DNA of 64,000 nucleotides from DATFTF01 sp963825175 (GCA_963825175.1 CAWGSA010000002.1:1364001-1428000); one strand, 5' to 3'; counted from the first letter of the stretch, positions 19,026 to 28,494 are shown. Notes: generated by a model not told the origin, from the sequence alone. Numbers and translations: made by a program.

Positions 19026-19639
19026 GCCACGCCGATCTTCGGGCAAAGACCGGCCACCGGGCAGGCCTCGCAGCGCGGCTTGCGGGCGACGCAGATCTGG
19101 CGCCCGTGAAAAATCAACTGGTGGGCGGCCATGGTTCGGCGCCCCTTCGGGACGAGCGCGTTCAGGTCGTTCTCGATCTTGACCGGGTCCGTCTGCCGGG
19201 TGAATCCCATGCGTCGGGCCAGCCGTCCCACGTGCGTGTCGACGACGAACCCTTCGTCCTTGCCGAAGGCGTTGCCCAGAATGACGTTGGCGGTCTTGCG
19301 CCCCACACCCGGCAGCTTCACCAGCGCCTCCATGGTGTCCGGCACCCGGCCGCCATGCCCGGCGGCGATCGCCGCGCCGGCCCGGCGCAGGCTCCTGGCC
19401 TTGGCGTTGAAGAATCCGGTCGTCTTGATCGCTTTCTCCAGCTCTCCGGCCGGAGCGCGCGCGTAGTCCGCCGCCGTGCGGTACGCCTGGAACAAATGGG
19501 GCGTGACCATGTTGACGCGCTTGTCGGTGCATTGCGCGGACAGGATCGTCGCGACGAGAAGCTGCAAGGGCGTCTCGAAGTCGAGAGCGCAGCGGGCGTC
19601 GGGGTAGGTCCGAGCCAGGCGTTGCAGGATGCGTCGCAC
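19022..19639 (-). CDS. nth: endonuclease III (DNA glycosylase/AP lyase)
   Basis: A 205-residue protein from GTG 19639. The helix-hairpin-helix LPGVGRKTANVIL carries the catalytic Lys115, and VDTHV carries Asp134. The C-terminal iron-sulfur cysteines are 181, 188, 191 and 197 (C-x6-C-x2-C-x5-C), the canonical [4Fe-4S] pattern. It removes oxidised pyrimidines and cleaves abasic sites in base-excision repair. The 3' end overlaps the next minus-strand gene by 4 bp. Confidence 0.96.
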   Translation of the reverse strand: MRRILQRLARTYPDARCALDFETPLQLLVATILSAQCTDKRVNMVTPHLFQAYRTAADYARAPAGELEKAIKTTGFFNAKARSLRRAGAAIAAGHGGRVPDTMEALVKLPGVGRKTANVILGNAFGKDEGFVVDTHVGRLARRMGFTRQTDPVKIENDLNALVPKGRRTMAAHQLIFHGRQICVARKPRCEACPVAGLCPKIGVA

Positions 19640-19821
19640 GCGGGCCCTCTTGCCTTCGGGCGATTCGCGGCGGGCGCCGGGGCGCGCGGCGCGGGCGGCG
19701 CGGGTTCTCTCTTCCTGTTGTGTCCTTTTTCGCGCTCAACCGTCCGGCCATCCTCGAGAGATTCTATTTCTCTCCACGATTGCACAATTCTCGTTGCATT
19801 GACCACCATCGAGGGCCGTGA

Positions 19822-21501
19822 TTGACTCGGTTTCCTTCGAGGAGCCCGATCATCGTCGTCCGATTCGCCGTCCGCTGGTTGTCCGCCGCGCTCCTGGGCC
19901 TGGTGGCCGGGCCGCTCTGCGCGATCACGTTGACCGTTCTCCACACGTCCGACCTGCACGGTCACGTGGAAGCCGAGGACGAGATCGCGGAGAGAGATTT
20001 CGGCGAAGGTCTGGCTCGCATCGCGACGGCAGTCCGGGAGATCCGGACCCAGGGCCGCCCGGTCCTGCTCCTCGATTCCGGGGACACGATCCAGGGAACA
20101 CCCATGCAGGCCCTGGTGGCCGGGGCAGGGGCTGGGGACGGCACCGACCCGACGATCCGAGCGATGAACCTTCTGGGCTACGACGCCATGGCGGTCGGCA
20201 ACCACGAGTTCGATTTCGGGCTGGAACGGCTGAACAGGGCGCGCCGGGAGGCGCGCTTCCCATGGCTTTCCGCCAACATCGTCGACGGAAAGGGCGCGCC
20301 CGCCTTCCAGCCCTATCTCGTCAAGACGGTGGCCGGCGTGCGGGTCGGGATCCTCGGCCTGACCACGCCCAACGTTCCCAGCTGGGAGCCGCCCGACCAC
20401 ATCGCCGGACTGAGGTTCGAGGACACCGTGGAGACGGCGCGGCGGTTGGTCGCCGTGCTGCGCGGCCGCGAGCGCTGTGACCTCGTCATCGTGCTGACGC
20501 ACCAGGGATTCGAGAGAGATCCCGCGACGGGAGCGGACCGGGGATCGGGGGACGAGAACCAGGCCTACGCCATCGCCACGCGGGTCGAAGGCATCGACCT
20601 CCTCCTGACCGGACACACCCACACCGTCATCGAGCCGCGCCGCCTCGGGAACGCGTGGATTTCGCAGCCCGGCCGGTTTGGCAACGTGCTGACGCGCTTC
20701 GACGTGACCCTGTCCCGGTCTCACGGGCGATGGAAGATCGACGAGATCTCGGGAAGGAACCTGCCGATGAAGGCCGTCCCTCCCGACTCGAAGATCGCCG
20801 CCGCGGCCGCGCCCGAGCACGGCCGGGCGATGGAAGTCCTGGCCCGCCCGGTCGCGACGCTCGAGGCTCCGGTCGCGGCTTCCGACGCGCGGGTGGCGGA
20901 CACCGGCCTGCTCGACTGGCTCCACTCCGTCCAGCGCCGCGAGGGCAAGGCCGATCTCTCTTTCGCCTCGCTCCTGCCGGGGAGCCTGCCGGCCTGGAAC
21001 GCGGGACCGCTGACGGTGCGGCAGGTGTGGGCGTTCTACCCGTACGAGAACGCTCTGGTCACCGTGCGGGCGACGGGCCGGCAGGTGCGCGAGGCGCTGG
21101 AGGATGCGGCCCGCTGCATCTCCGGCCTGGCTCTTCAGGACGGCGCCCCGGTCTGGAAGCGCAATCCGGCGGTCTGGGGCTACAACTGCGACACCGCCGA
21201 AGGCGTCGAGTACGCGATCGATCCCACGCGCCCGGAGGGGCGCCGGGTGCTCTTCGTGCGCCGGGAAGGACGGAATGTGGGCGACGACGAATCCTTCACC
21301 GTGGCGATCAACTCCTACCGCGCGTCGGGCGGCGGGGGCTATCCCGTGTGGAAGAGCTGCCCGCGGGTTTCGACCGCCGCGCAGCCTCTGCGCGACCTCC
21401 TTCTGGACGACGCGCGCGCGCGAAAGACTCTGAAACTCGAAGCCGACCGCAACTGGTTCCTGGCTCCCGCCCTCCCCGAAGGAAAGTTCGCCGCGGATTG
21501 A
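19822..21501 (+). CDS. secreted 5'-nucleotidase / metallophosphoesterase
   Basis: TTG 19822 lies 6 bp after GAGGG; 559 residues with a signal peptide ending near GPLCA. The N-terminal calcineurin-like domain has all metal motifs: HTSDLHGH, DSGDTIQGT, GNHEFDFG and GHTHTVIE. The C-terminal 5'-nucleotidase domain has YPYENALVTVRATGRQV and INSYRASGGGGYP. It would hydrolyse nucleoside monophosphates or cyclic nucleotides outside the cytoplasm and release phosphate. This fits the Pho genes further along, although no Pho-box-like repeat was seen upstream. Confidence 0.92.
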   Translation: MTRFPSRSPIIVVRFAVRWLSAALLGLVAGPLCAITLTVLHTSDLHGHVEAEDEIAERDFGEGLARIATAVREIRTQGRPVLLLDSGDTIQGTPMQALVAGAGAGDGTDPTIRAMNLLGYDAMAVGNHEFDFGLERLNRARREARFPWLSANIVDGKGAPAFQPYLVKTVAGVRVGILGLTTPNVPSWEPPDHIAGLRFEDTVETARRLVAVLRGRERCDLVIVLTHQGFERDPATGADRGSGDENQAYAIATRVEGIDLLLTGHTHTVIEPRRLGNAWISQPGRFGNVLTRFDVTLSRSHGRWKIDEISGRNLPMKAVPPDSKIAAAAAPEHGRAMEVLARPVATLEAPVAASDARVADTGLLDWLHSVQRREGKADLSFASLLPGSLPAWNAGPLTVRQVWAFYPYENALVTVRATGRQVREALEDAARCISGLALQDGAPVWKRNPAVWGYNCDTAEGVEYAIDPTRPEGRRVLFVRREGRNVGDDESFTVAINSYRASGGGGYPVWKSCPRVSTAAQPLRDLLLDDARARKTLKLEADRNWFLAPALPEGKFAAD

Positions 21502-21545
21502 GAGATGGAAAGAATCGAGACTCAAAGGATGGAGAGGAGTTTTCC

Positions 21546-24506
21546 ATGAAGAGAGCCGGCCTCCGCTTCTGGTCCCTCGGTTTTCCGGTGCTCCTGGTTC
21601 TTCTGGCGGCGCCGCTCGCCGCCCAGAGCCCGACCGGCGCGATCGCCGGAACGGTCGTCGACGCCTCGGGCGGAGGTCTTCCGGGCGTGACCATCACGGC
21701 GACCCAGTCCGAAACCGGCGCGGTTCGGATTACGACGTCGATGGCCACCGGGACGTTCCGCGTCCCTGTTCTGGCGGTGGGCACGTACTCCGTTTCCGCG
21801 GAGCTCTCCGGTTTCGCCACGGCGAAAGTCGCCAACGTCGTCGTGACGATCGGCGGCGAGGCCGCGGTCAAGCTCAAGATGGAGGTCGCCTCGGTCCAGG
21901 CCGCAGTCACCGTCTCGGGAGAGGCCCCGCTGATCGAAGCCACGAAGACCCAGGTCGACTCGACGGTCGACGAGCGCATGATCCAGAACCTTCCGACCAA
22001 CGGACGCAATTTCGAGGATTTCGTGCTGACCACTCCGGGCGTCGTCACCGACGTCCGCCTCGGCGACATCAGCTTCGCGGGCCAGCGGGGCACGTTGAAC
22101 AGCCTGGTCGTCGACGGGGCCGACAACAACAACACCTTTTTCGGACAGGCCCTCGGACGCACCGGCTCGGGCCGCGCTCCGTATCAGTTCTCCCAGGACG
22201 CGGTCAAGGAGTTCGAGGTCATCTCCAATGCCTACGGAGCCGAATACGGCCGGGCCGGCGGCGCCGTGATCAACGTGGTGACCAAGTCGGGCACCAACGA
22301 CTTTCACGGGTCCGGGTTCTACTTCTACCGGGACAAGAACATCAACGCCAAGGATTACATCGACGCCTTGAACGGCCGTCCCAAGGCCCCCTACCACTTC
22401 GATCAGTTCGGTGCGAGCGTGGGCGGCCCGTTGGTCCGCGACAAGGTGTTTTTCTTCGCCAACTACGACGGCCAGCGCAACACGATTCCAAACACCGTCG
22501 TCTTGAACGTTCCTCCGGGAACTCCGACCGACGCGAACACCCAGGCCGGCATCGCCACGCTCACACCTCTGGCCGCCAGCTGGAACCGGGTCCAGAACCA
22601 GGACGTGTATCTCCTGAAGCTCGACGCCGAGGCCAGCTCCACCAACCACGTGTCCCTGCGCTACAACCGCCAGAACTTCACCGGCGGCGGTTTCGAGAAC
22701 GGCGGCATCCGCAATTCGCTCCAGCACACCGGCGACTCCCTGGTCAAGACGGACACCCTGACCGGATCGCTCAACAGCTCCTTCACCCCGACGCTCTTCA
22801 ACGAGCTGCGGGGCCAGTACGCCAAGGACAGCGAACCGGGGACCGCCAACAGCGCCGATCCGGAGGCCACGATCCTTCAGAACAATCAGACGGTTCTCAC
22901 CATTGGGCGGAACTTCTTCTCACCTCGCGAGACGACGATCAAGCGCGGTCAGGCAGCGGACACCGTGACGGCGCTGGCCGGAAACCACACCTTCAAGGGC
23001 GGTCTCGACTACAACCACGACAACATTCTCAACTTCTTCCCCGGCAATTTCTCCGGCTCCTACACCTTCACGTCGATCGCGAACTTCAACCAGGGGATCG
23101 CGTCGCGTTTCGTTCAGGCTTTTCCCGGGCCCGGGACGACGGGCGCGACGACGAATCCGAATCTGACCGACTACGCCGCGTTCGCCCAGGACGAGTGGCG
23201 GATCACCCCGACTCTCACTCTGGACGCCGGCATCCGCTACGATCTGCAGACGGTCAATCAGCCGGACGTGCGCAACCCGGATCCGCAGCTGCTCGCGGCA
23301 GGGTACTTCACCGACACGATTCACGAGGATAAGAACAACTTCGCTCCCCGTCTGGGCTTCGCCTGGACTCCGGGGGGCAACGACCGAACCGTCGTGCGCG
23401 GCGGTTACGGAATCTTCTACGGGCGCACACCCGCGATCATCTACGGGACGGCCACCTCCAACAACGGCATCAACGTCCAGACCATCACATTCACGGGCAA
23501 CCTGATCCCGCAGTATCCGAACATCTTTCCGGCCATCCCTTCGGGTGTGACCCTGCCCAAGCCGACCATCTTCGTGACAGATCCCAACTACCAGAATCCG
23601 AAGGTTCAGCAGGCCAGTCTGGGCGTCGAGCAGGCGGTGACTCCGGACCTGGCGGTGTCCCTGAACCTGCTTCACGTCCACGGCAACGACCTGACCCGAT
23701 CGATCGACCGCAACGTCGGCTCGGAGAGCTCGGCCACGGCCAACGTCGCGGGGGACGGCACGGTGACCTATCTCAAGTTCAGCAACACCCGGCCCTTCAC
23801 CAATTTCGCGCGCGTGATCGCGTTCGAGAGCACCGCCAAGTCCGACTACAACGGTCTGACGCTGGAAATCGTCAAGCGCTACTCGAACAACTGGCAGGCG
23901 CGCGTGGCGTGGACGTACGGGCACGTGCTGGACGACCGCCCGGATCAGACGGCCGTCGTTCCCGCCTCGTCGGACGACGCCAAATTCGCGCAGGATCCTT
24001 TGAACTTGAACGGCGACTACGCCTCGGGCGACAACGACGTACGGCACCGGATCGTGTTTTCCGGAGTGTGGAACCTGGACTACGCCGGCGGCCTCTCCAA
24101 CACCTTCATGAAGGCCCTGGCTTCGGGCTGGACCCTGTCGGGGATCGTCTTCTTCCAGACCGGGCAGCCGTACTCCGCCACCATGGGCACCAACGTCGAC
24201 CTGAACAACGACGGCAATCCCCGCAACGACCGGGCTCCGGGAGTCGGCCGCAACACCTTCCGCCTTCCGTCGCAGTTCTCGGTCAATCCGCGCGTCACGC
24301 GCCACATCCCGATCGGACCGGTCGACGTCGAGCTGATCGCCGAGGCCTTCAATGTCTTCAACAACAAGAACGTCAACTTCGCGTCGAACACCTTCTTCAG
24401 CTACAACGCGACGACCAACACCTTGACGCCTCTCTCGAGCTTCGGAGCGCCTCTGGGAGACTCCGGTTCGCGCATCCTGCAGCTGGCGGCGAAGGTGACG
24501 TTCTAA
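21546..24506 (+). CDS. Oar-like TonB-dependent receptor with carboxypeptidase-regulatory-like domain
   Basis: ATG 21546 follows GGAG; the much longer in-frame extension is a shadow of the nucleotidase. The 986-residue protein has a signal peptide (LLVLLAAPLAAQ), a regulatory-like domain (GAIAGTVVDASGGGLPGVTI), and a plug with AYGAEYGRAGGAVINVVTKSGTN. The barrel ends ILQLAAKVTF. It belongs to the same family as 9907-12705 but is clearly diverged. It starts 44 bp after the 5'-nucleotidase and may be co-transcribed, which would hint at import of nucleotide- or sugar-derived ligands (inference). Confidence 0.9.
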   Translation: MKRAGLRFWSLGFPVLLVLLAAPLAAQSPTGAIAGTVVDASGGGLPGVTITATQSETGAVRITTSMATGTFRVPVLAVGTYSVSAELSGFATAKVANVVVTIGGEAAVKLKMEVASVQAAVTVSGEAPLIEATKTQVDSTVDERMIQNLPTNGRNFEDFVLTTPGVVTDVRLGDISFAGQRGTLNSLVVDGADNNNTFFGQALGRTGSGRAPYQFSQDAVKEFEVISNAYGAEYGRAGGAVINVVTKSGTNDFHGSGFYFYRDKNINAKDYIDALNGRPKAPYHFDQFGASVGGPLVRDKVFFFANYDGQRNTIPNTVVLNVPPGTPTDANTQAGIATLTPLAASWNRVQNQDVYLLKLDAEASSTNHVSLRYNRQNFTGGGFENGGIRNSLQHTGDSLVKTDTLTGSLNSSFTPTLFNELRGQYAKDSEPGTANSADPEATILQNNQTVLTIGRNFFSPRETTIKRGQAADTVTALAGNHTFKGGLDYNHDNILNFFPGNFSGSYTFTSIANFNQGIASRFVQAFPGPGTTGATTNPNLTDYAAFAQDEWRITPTLTLDAGIRYDLQTVNQPDVRNPDPQLLAAGYFTDTIHEDKNNFAPRLGFAWTPGGNDRTVVRGGYGIFYGRTPAIIYGTATSNNGINVQTITFTGNLIPQYPNIFPAIPSGVTLPKPTIFVTDPNYQNPKVQQASLGVEQAVTPDLAVSLNLLHVHGNDLTRSIDRNVGSESSATANVAGDGTVTYLKFSNTRPFTNFARVIAFESTAKSDYNGLTLEIVKRYSNNWQARVAWTYGHVLDDRPDQTAVVPASSDDAKFAQDPLNLNGDYASGDNDVRHRIVFSGVWNLDYAGGLSNTFMKALASGWTLSGIVFFQTGQPYSATMGTNVDLNNDGNPRNDRAPGVGRNTFRLPSQFSVNPRVTRHIPIGPVDVELIAEAFNVFNNKNVNFASNTFFSYNATTNTLTPLSSFGAPLGDSGSRILQLAAKVTF

Positions 24507-24534
24507 GGCGGGTCCGGCGGATCGGAGATTTTGG

Positions 24535-24563
24535 GAGCCGGGGAGCTATCCTCGGCTCCTTTC
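24535..24563 (+). terminator. probable terminator after the second receptor
   Basis: GAGCCGGGGA and TCCTCGGCTC pair at 9 of 10 positions around a GCTA loop, followed by CTTTCGTT. The T-tract is weak. Confidence 0.55.
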
Positions 24564-24576
24564 GTTCGGGACATCG

Positions 24577-24981
24577 ATGAATGAGGCCACGCCGACGTGT
24601 CTGGAGCGAGGACGCGCTCTCTTCAACGCCAGCCTTTTCTTCGAGGCGCACGAAGTCTGGGAGGTGGCGTGGCTCGAGGAAGAAGGCGAGATCCGAGCCC
24701 TTCTCCAGGGCCTCATTCAGATCGCGGCCGCCCTCCTCAAAGCCTCCCGCGCCGAGCGCCCCTCCGGCTGCGCCCACCTCCTCGAAGCGGGCCTCGAAAA
24801 GCTCGAGCCCCTCCGCGGCGATCTGGCTGCTCTCGATCTCATCCGATTCCGCCAAACCGTCGAGGAGTTCCAAGTGGCAGCGGCCCCGTGGCTCCGAGGC
24901 GAAGCCGTCGGCCCTCCGCGAGAACTCTTCCCTCGGCTCCTCAGCAGAGAAAACCGCGAGGACGCGATTCCGGACCCTTAG
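24577..24981 (+). CDS. DUF309 family protein
   Basis: A 134-residue helical protein from ATG 24577. The family core is clear: ALFNASLFFEAHEVWEVAW, then LLQGLIQIAAALLKA and the CAHLLEAGLEKL helix. DUF309 proteins are small cytoplasmic proteins of unknown function; the conserved His in EAHEVWE suggests a metal or ligand site. It converges on the CHAD gene. Confidence 0.82.
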   Translation: MNEATPTCLERGRALFNASLFFEAHEVWEVAWLEEEGEIRALLQGLIQIAAALLKASRAERPSGCAHLLEAGLEKLEPLRGDLAALDLIRFRQTVEEFQVAAAPWLRGEAVGPPRELFPRLLSRENREDAIPDP

Positions 24982-25059
24982 GGTCGCGGCGCGCGAAGTC
25001 TCCCGAAGTCCACGAGGGAGGAGGCGCGCGCCGCGGGAGCGTGAGCGAGAGAGAGATCA

Positions 25060-25098
25060 GGCGATCGGTCGAGGCCGCATCCGGCCGAGCCGATCGCC
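25060..25098. repeat. long interrupted inverted repeat between DUF309 and CHAD genes
   Basis: GGCGATCGG (25060-25068) pairs with CCGATCGCC (25090-25098), and GGCCG with CGGCC inside, leaving a short CATC loop. It sits between converging genes and would act from either strand. It lacks a T-tract. Confidence 0.5.
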
Positions 25099-25146
25099 GG
25101 TGGCGAAGCCAGATCTCGACCGAGCGGAAGCGACGGACAGCGACGT

Positions 25147-25950
25147 TTACGCGCTCCGCTCCAGAAACGAAATCACATTAGCCAGCCGGGAGGCGACGGT
25201 CAGGGCGGCGCTGCGCGCCGACGCCACGGTCCCTTCGAGGCGGGCGATCAAGCGGTCGAGCTCGACGGCCAGGGTCACCGCTCCGCGCTCCTCGGCCTCC
25301 GCGCGCGTCTCGATCAGGCGCTGGCGGAAGAGACGCACGTCGTTCCACCGCCCGAGCGCCTCCTGGAGCTCCTTCTCCCGCGCGATGGCTCCTTCCAGTC
25401 CACGCACTCCGGAGGCGGCGAGATCCTCGGCCAGGTACCGCGCCCGCTTGACCGCGATGCGGTACCTGTGGAGATCCCTCTCCGGAGCATCGTCCTTGGG
25501 CGGAGCGAGCCGGCGCTCGGCGCGCCGGCGCGCGAGATCGAGCCGGGCCAACGGGTCGTCGCGGCGGCGCCGGGCCAGACGGCGCGTCTGGCGCAGGAGC
25601 CGGCGCATCTTCCGGCCTTCGGCGACTCGGGTGGCCTTCCGGGCGTCGGTCCCGTACAGGGCGTCCCAGCGGGCCTCGAGGCCGGAGGCCGCGTCTTCCG
25701 GCAAGAGCCCCAGGGCGCGCACGCGGGAGAGCAATTGCCGGTCGACCTCCAGCTGCCGCAGATCGGAGAGGGAGCGCGCCAGCGAGCGCGCGAGCTTCTC
25801 GACCTTCTTCTTTCCCAGGGCCGCGGCGGTCGCCCCGATCCTGCGCAGCGCGACGCGCAAGTCGTGGAGCGCCTCGGCCTGGTTGTGACGAAGTCCCTTT
25901 CGGGCTTCCAGCAGAGATCGCGCGCGGCGGCGCCAGAGGGTTTCGGTCAC
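25147..25950 (-). CDS. CHAD domain protein
   Basis: A 267-residue, very Arg-rich helical protein. Both CHAD repeats are visible: ALHDLRVALRRIGATAAAL near residue 27, and LHRYRIAVKRARYLAEDL near residue 165, followed by LQEALGRWNDVRLF. Conserved His plus basic residues in this family bind polyphosphate. The divergent neighbour is the polyphosphatase gene ppx, 105 bp away, and ppk lies 7 kb downstream. A polyphosphate-binding role is therefore likely (family knowledge plus context). Confidence 0.87.
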   Translation of the reverse strand: MTETLWRRRARSLLEARKGLRHNQAEALHDLRVALRRIGATAAALGKKKVEKLARSLARSLSDLRQLEVDRQLLSRVRALGLLPEDAASGLEARWDALYGTDARKATRVAEGRKMRRLLRQTRRLARRRRDDPLARLDLARRRAERRLAPPKDDAPERDLHRYRIAVKRARYLAEDLAASGVRGLEGAIAREKELQEALGRWNDVRLFRQRLIETRAEAEERGAVTLAVELDRLIARLEGTVASARSAALTVASRLANVISFLERSA

Positions 25951-25998
25951 GGGGGCGCTATTATAGGTTTGGATGGAATTGGATTGAGATTGCGCGAC

Positions 25999-26026
25999 TT
26001 CACGCCATCTTCACGGGGAATTGACG
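25999..26026 (+). promoter_or_regulatory. triple 11-bp direct repeat, candidate Pho box of ppx
   Basis: TTCACG (25999), TTCACG (26010) and TTGACG (26021) lie exactly 11 bp apart, one helical turn, 30 bp before the ppx start. The pattern matches PhoB/PhoP operators (TTNACA-N5 repeats). It is the cleanest copy in the window. Confidence 0.6.
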
Positions 26027-26055
26027 TGGTCCTCGGCGGGTCCGCAGACAATTCC

Positions 26056-27657
26056 ATGGCCGTGAAGAAGCTCGCTGCCATCGACATCGGAACCAACACC
26101 ATCAAGCTCCTGGTGGCTGCGGTGGACCCGGACGGGGTCCTGGAAGTCCTGGCCCGCGAGAAGTCCCTGGTTCGCCTGGGGAGCGAGACCCTGGCCACCG
26201 GCCGGCTTTCGCCGGAGGCCATCGAGGCGGGAGCGAGCGCCGTCGAGCAGTTTCAGCGATCGATCGCGGCGCAGGGAGCGGAGCTGGTGCGCGCCGTGGC
26301 CACGTGCGCCGTCCGCGAGGCGGAGAACTCCCAGGAGTTCCTGGAGGCGGTCAAGCGGCGCACCGGCGTCTTGGTGGACGTCATCTCGGGGGAAGAGGAA
26401 GCGCGCCTGATCCATCTGGGCGTTCGCAGCGAGGTCCCGGCCCGCCTGGATCCCCTGTTCCTGGTCGACATCGGCGGCGGCTCGACCGAGTTCGTCGTCT
26501 CCAATGGCTCCCGCGTGCATCTGACCGAGAGCCTTCCGCTCGGGGTGGTCCGGCTGGCGGACCGCTTCGGCCGCAGCGACCCCTTGAGCGACCGAGACCG
26601 CAGGGCCATGAGGAAGACGATCCGATCCGCCGCTCGGAAGGCGGCGGAGGCCGTGCGCAAGACCGGGTTCAAGACCTGCGTGGGTTCTTCCGGAACCATC
26701 CAGTCCCTGTCGCTGGTGCACGAGGCGGCGGTGCTGGGCCGCGAGCCCATGGCCACGGGCCATCGGACCCTCACGCGCGCCGGCCTCAAGAAAGTCAACC
26801 GCATTCTGCGTAAGACGTCGCAAAAGGAGAAGCTGCGCGTGCCCGGCCTCGATCCGCGCCGTCGGGACATTTCCGTGCCGGGGGGGATCCTGCTTTCGTG
26901 GATTCTGAAGCACACCGGCGCGGACGCCATCGTGGTGGGGGAGCGGGGCCTGCGCGAAGGCATCCTGCTCGATCACGTCGCCTGCCAGGGCCGGCGCCCG
27001 GCGGCGGACCGCGATGTTCGGGCGCGCGGCGTGGACCGGCTGCTCCGGCGCGGCAACGCCGAGGTGCTGCACGCCGCCCACGTGGCGCGCCTGGCGCTCG
27101 AGCTCTTCGACAAGACGCACGCGCTGCACCAGCTCACGGCGACCGAAAGGGAGTGGCTCCAGTACGGCGCGCTGCTCCACGACGTCGGCTGCTACGTCGG
27201 GTTCTCCAAGCACCAGCAGCATTCCTACTACCTGATCACCCATGCCGACCTGATCGGATTCTCGGCGGAGGAGATCGAGGTCATCGCGTCGATCGCGCGG
27301 TACCACAAGGGAAAGGGGCCGAGGGAGTCGCACGAGAACTGGAAGCGCCTCGATCCGTACCTGCGGCCGGTGGTCGAGAAGCTGGCCGCGCTCCTGCGTA
27401 TCGCGGACGGTCTCGACCGGAGCCACCGCCAGCTGGTGAGCGATCTGGCGTGCCGCGTACGGGCGCGCCGGGTGGAGTTCGACGCCGTGGCGCGCGGAGA
27501 CTGCGAGGCGGAGCTCGACGCCGCCCGCCGAAAAGCCAACCTGTTCGAACGGGTGTTTCACCGCAGGCCGGTCTTTCGCGCGGTGCCAGCGGCCCGCGAG
27601 GAAGCGATTCATCAGAAGGACCTGGAGATGGTTTCGGCCGAGGCCCTTTGGGGATGA
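26056..27657 (+). CDS. ppx: exopolyphosphatase / GppA phosphatase with HD domain
   Basis: ATG 26056 (533 residues) starts at the actin-fold phosphate-1 loop KKLAAIDIGTNTIKLLV; a GTG at 26026 is possible. DIGGGSTEF near residue 140 and GSSGTIQSLSL near 213 complete the ASKHA active site. The last ~200 residues are an HD domain (HAAHVARLAL, LLHDVGCYVG, RIADGLDRSH), as in long Ppx/GppA proteins. It removes terminal phosphates from polyphosphate or pppGpp. The neighbouring CHAD, phoU and ppk genes favour polyphosphate. Confidence 0.92.
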   Translation: MAVKKLAAIDIGTNTIKLLVAAVDPDGVLEVLAREKSLVRLGSETLATGRLSPEAIEAGASAVEQFQRSIAAQGAELVRAVATCAVREAENSQEFLEAVKRRTGVLVDVISGEEEARLIHLGVRSEVPARLDPLFLVDIGGGSTEFVVSNGSRVHLTESLPLGVVRLADRFGRSDPLSDRDRRAMRKTIRSAARKAAEAVRKTGFKTCVGSSGTIQSLSLVHEAAVLGREPMATGHRTLTRAGLKKVNRILRKTSQKEKLRVPGLDPRRRDISVPGGILLSWILKHTGADAIVVGERGLREGILLDHVACQGRRPAADRDVRARGVDRLLRRGNAEVLHAAHVARLALELFDKTHALHQLTATEREWLQYGALLHDVGCYVGFSKHQQHSYYLITHADLIGFSAEEIEVIASIARYHKGKGPRESHENWKRLDPYLRPVVEKLAALLRIADGLDRSHRQLVSDLACRVRARRVEFDAVARGDCEAELDAARRKANLFERVFHRRPVFRAVPAAREEAIHQKDLEMVSAEALWG

Positions 27658-27671
27658 CGGGCTGCGCGCGC

Positions 27672-27706
27672 GTGAGGCGGAAGGCGTGAGGCGTAAGCCC
27701 TGAGAG
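27672..27706 (+). repeat. 7-bp repeat array (GTGAGGC word) between ppx and phoU
   Basis: GTGAGGC, GGAAGGC, GTGAGGC, GTAAGCC and CTGAGAG follow one another in a strict 7-bp register, starting 15 bp after the ppx stop. Only the GTGAGGC orientation is present here. Confidence 0.7.
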
Positions 27707-27728
27707 GAAGCGAAAAAGGGGACCCGAC

Positions 27729-28394
27729 TTGAAAGAACATTTTTCCGAGCAGCTCGAGGACCTCCGGCGCAATCTCATCCTGATGGGGGGAGAGGTCGAG
27801 CGGCAGATCCAGAGAGCCATCGAGGCGCTGACGGAGGTCGACGAGGAGAAGGCCGCCGCCGTCATCGCGGCTGACGCCGAGATCGATCGCATGGAGATGG
27901 TCATCGAGGACCAGGCGGTTCAGCTCTTCGCCCTGCAGCAGCCAGTCGCCATCGATCTGCGCTTCCTGATCGCGGCTCTGAAGATCAACAATGACCTGGA
28001 GCGCATCGGCGACCACGCGGTGAACATCGCCGAGGGGGCGCAGCGCCTGGTGGCGCAGAAGCCCTTCAAGCCGTTCATCGACATTCCATACATGGCCGAG
28101 GTGGCGATGTCGATGCTGAAGCAATCGCTCGACGCGTTTGTCAACCGGGACGCCGAGCTGGCCAAGAAAGTCATCAAGAAGGACGACATCCTGGATGAGA
28201 AGAACGTGTCGATCATCCGGGAGCTGCTGACCTACATGGTGGAATACCCATCGCTCATCACCTACTGTCTGGAGCTCATCTCGATCTCCAAGAACCTCGA
28301 GCGCGTGGGAGACCTGGCCACCAACATCTGCGAGGACACCATCTTCATGGCCGAGGCCAAGTGGGTGAAGCACCACGCCACGGAATTGACGTGA
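27729..28394 (+). CDS. phoU: phosphate-signalling protein PhoU
   Basis: A 221-residue all-helical protein from TTG 27729, which lies 7 bp after AGGGG. Both PhoU repeats carry the metal-binding E/DxxxD patterns: NNDLERIGDHAVNIAEGA near residue 90 and SKNLERVGDLATNICEDTIF near residue 195. PhoU links the PstSCAB transporter to PhoR and represses the Pho response when phosphate is plentiful. It is unusual in lying 11 kb upstream of pstSCAB, next to ppx. Its stop codon is embedded in the first unit of the following heptamer array. Confidence 0.95.
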   Translation: MKEHFSEQLEDLRRNLILMGGEVERQIQRAIEALTEVDEEKAAAVIAADAEIDRMEMVIEDQAVQLFALQQPVAIDLRFLIAALKINNDLERIGDHAVNIAEGAQRLVAQKPFKPFIDIPYMAEVAMSMLKQSLDAFVNRDAELAKKVIKKDDILDEKNVSIIRELLTYMVEYPSLITYCLELISISKNLERVGDLATNICEDTIFMAEAKWVKHHATELT

Positions 28395-28493
28395 GGCGAA
28401 AGGGGTGAGGCGTCAGGCGAAGCACGGAGGCCCGAGCGGACGGACCGTGATCGGCGCCCGCCTGACGCCTGACGCCTGACGCCTCACGCCCGG
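28391..28493 (+). repeat. paired 7-bp repeat arms between phoU and the GH1 gene
   Basis: Left arm 28391-28422 carries GTGAGGC and GTCAGGC units beginning on the phoU stop. Right arm 28458-28490 carries three CGCCTGA units and one GCCTCAC, ending in CCCGGC directly against the next start codon. The arms are complementary and separated by 35 bp, so the gap can form a hairpin. Confidence 0.8.
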
Positions 28494-28494
28494 C

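Noticed and set aside
24581..25888. 435-codon plus-strand frame across DUF309 and CHAD genes
   Set aside because: The product is almost entirely Arg and Ser from out-of-frame reading; both underlying genes match known families.
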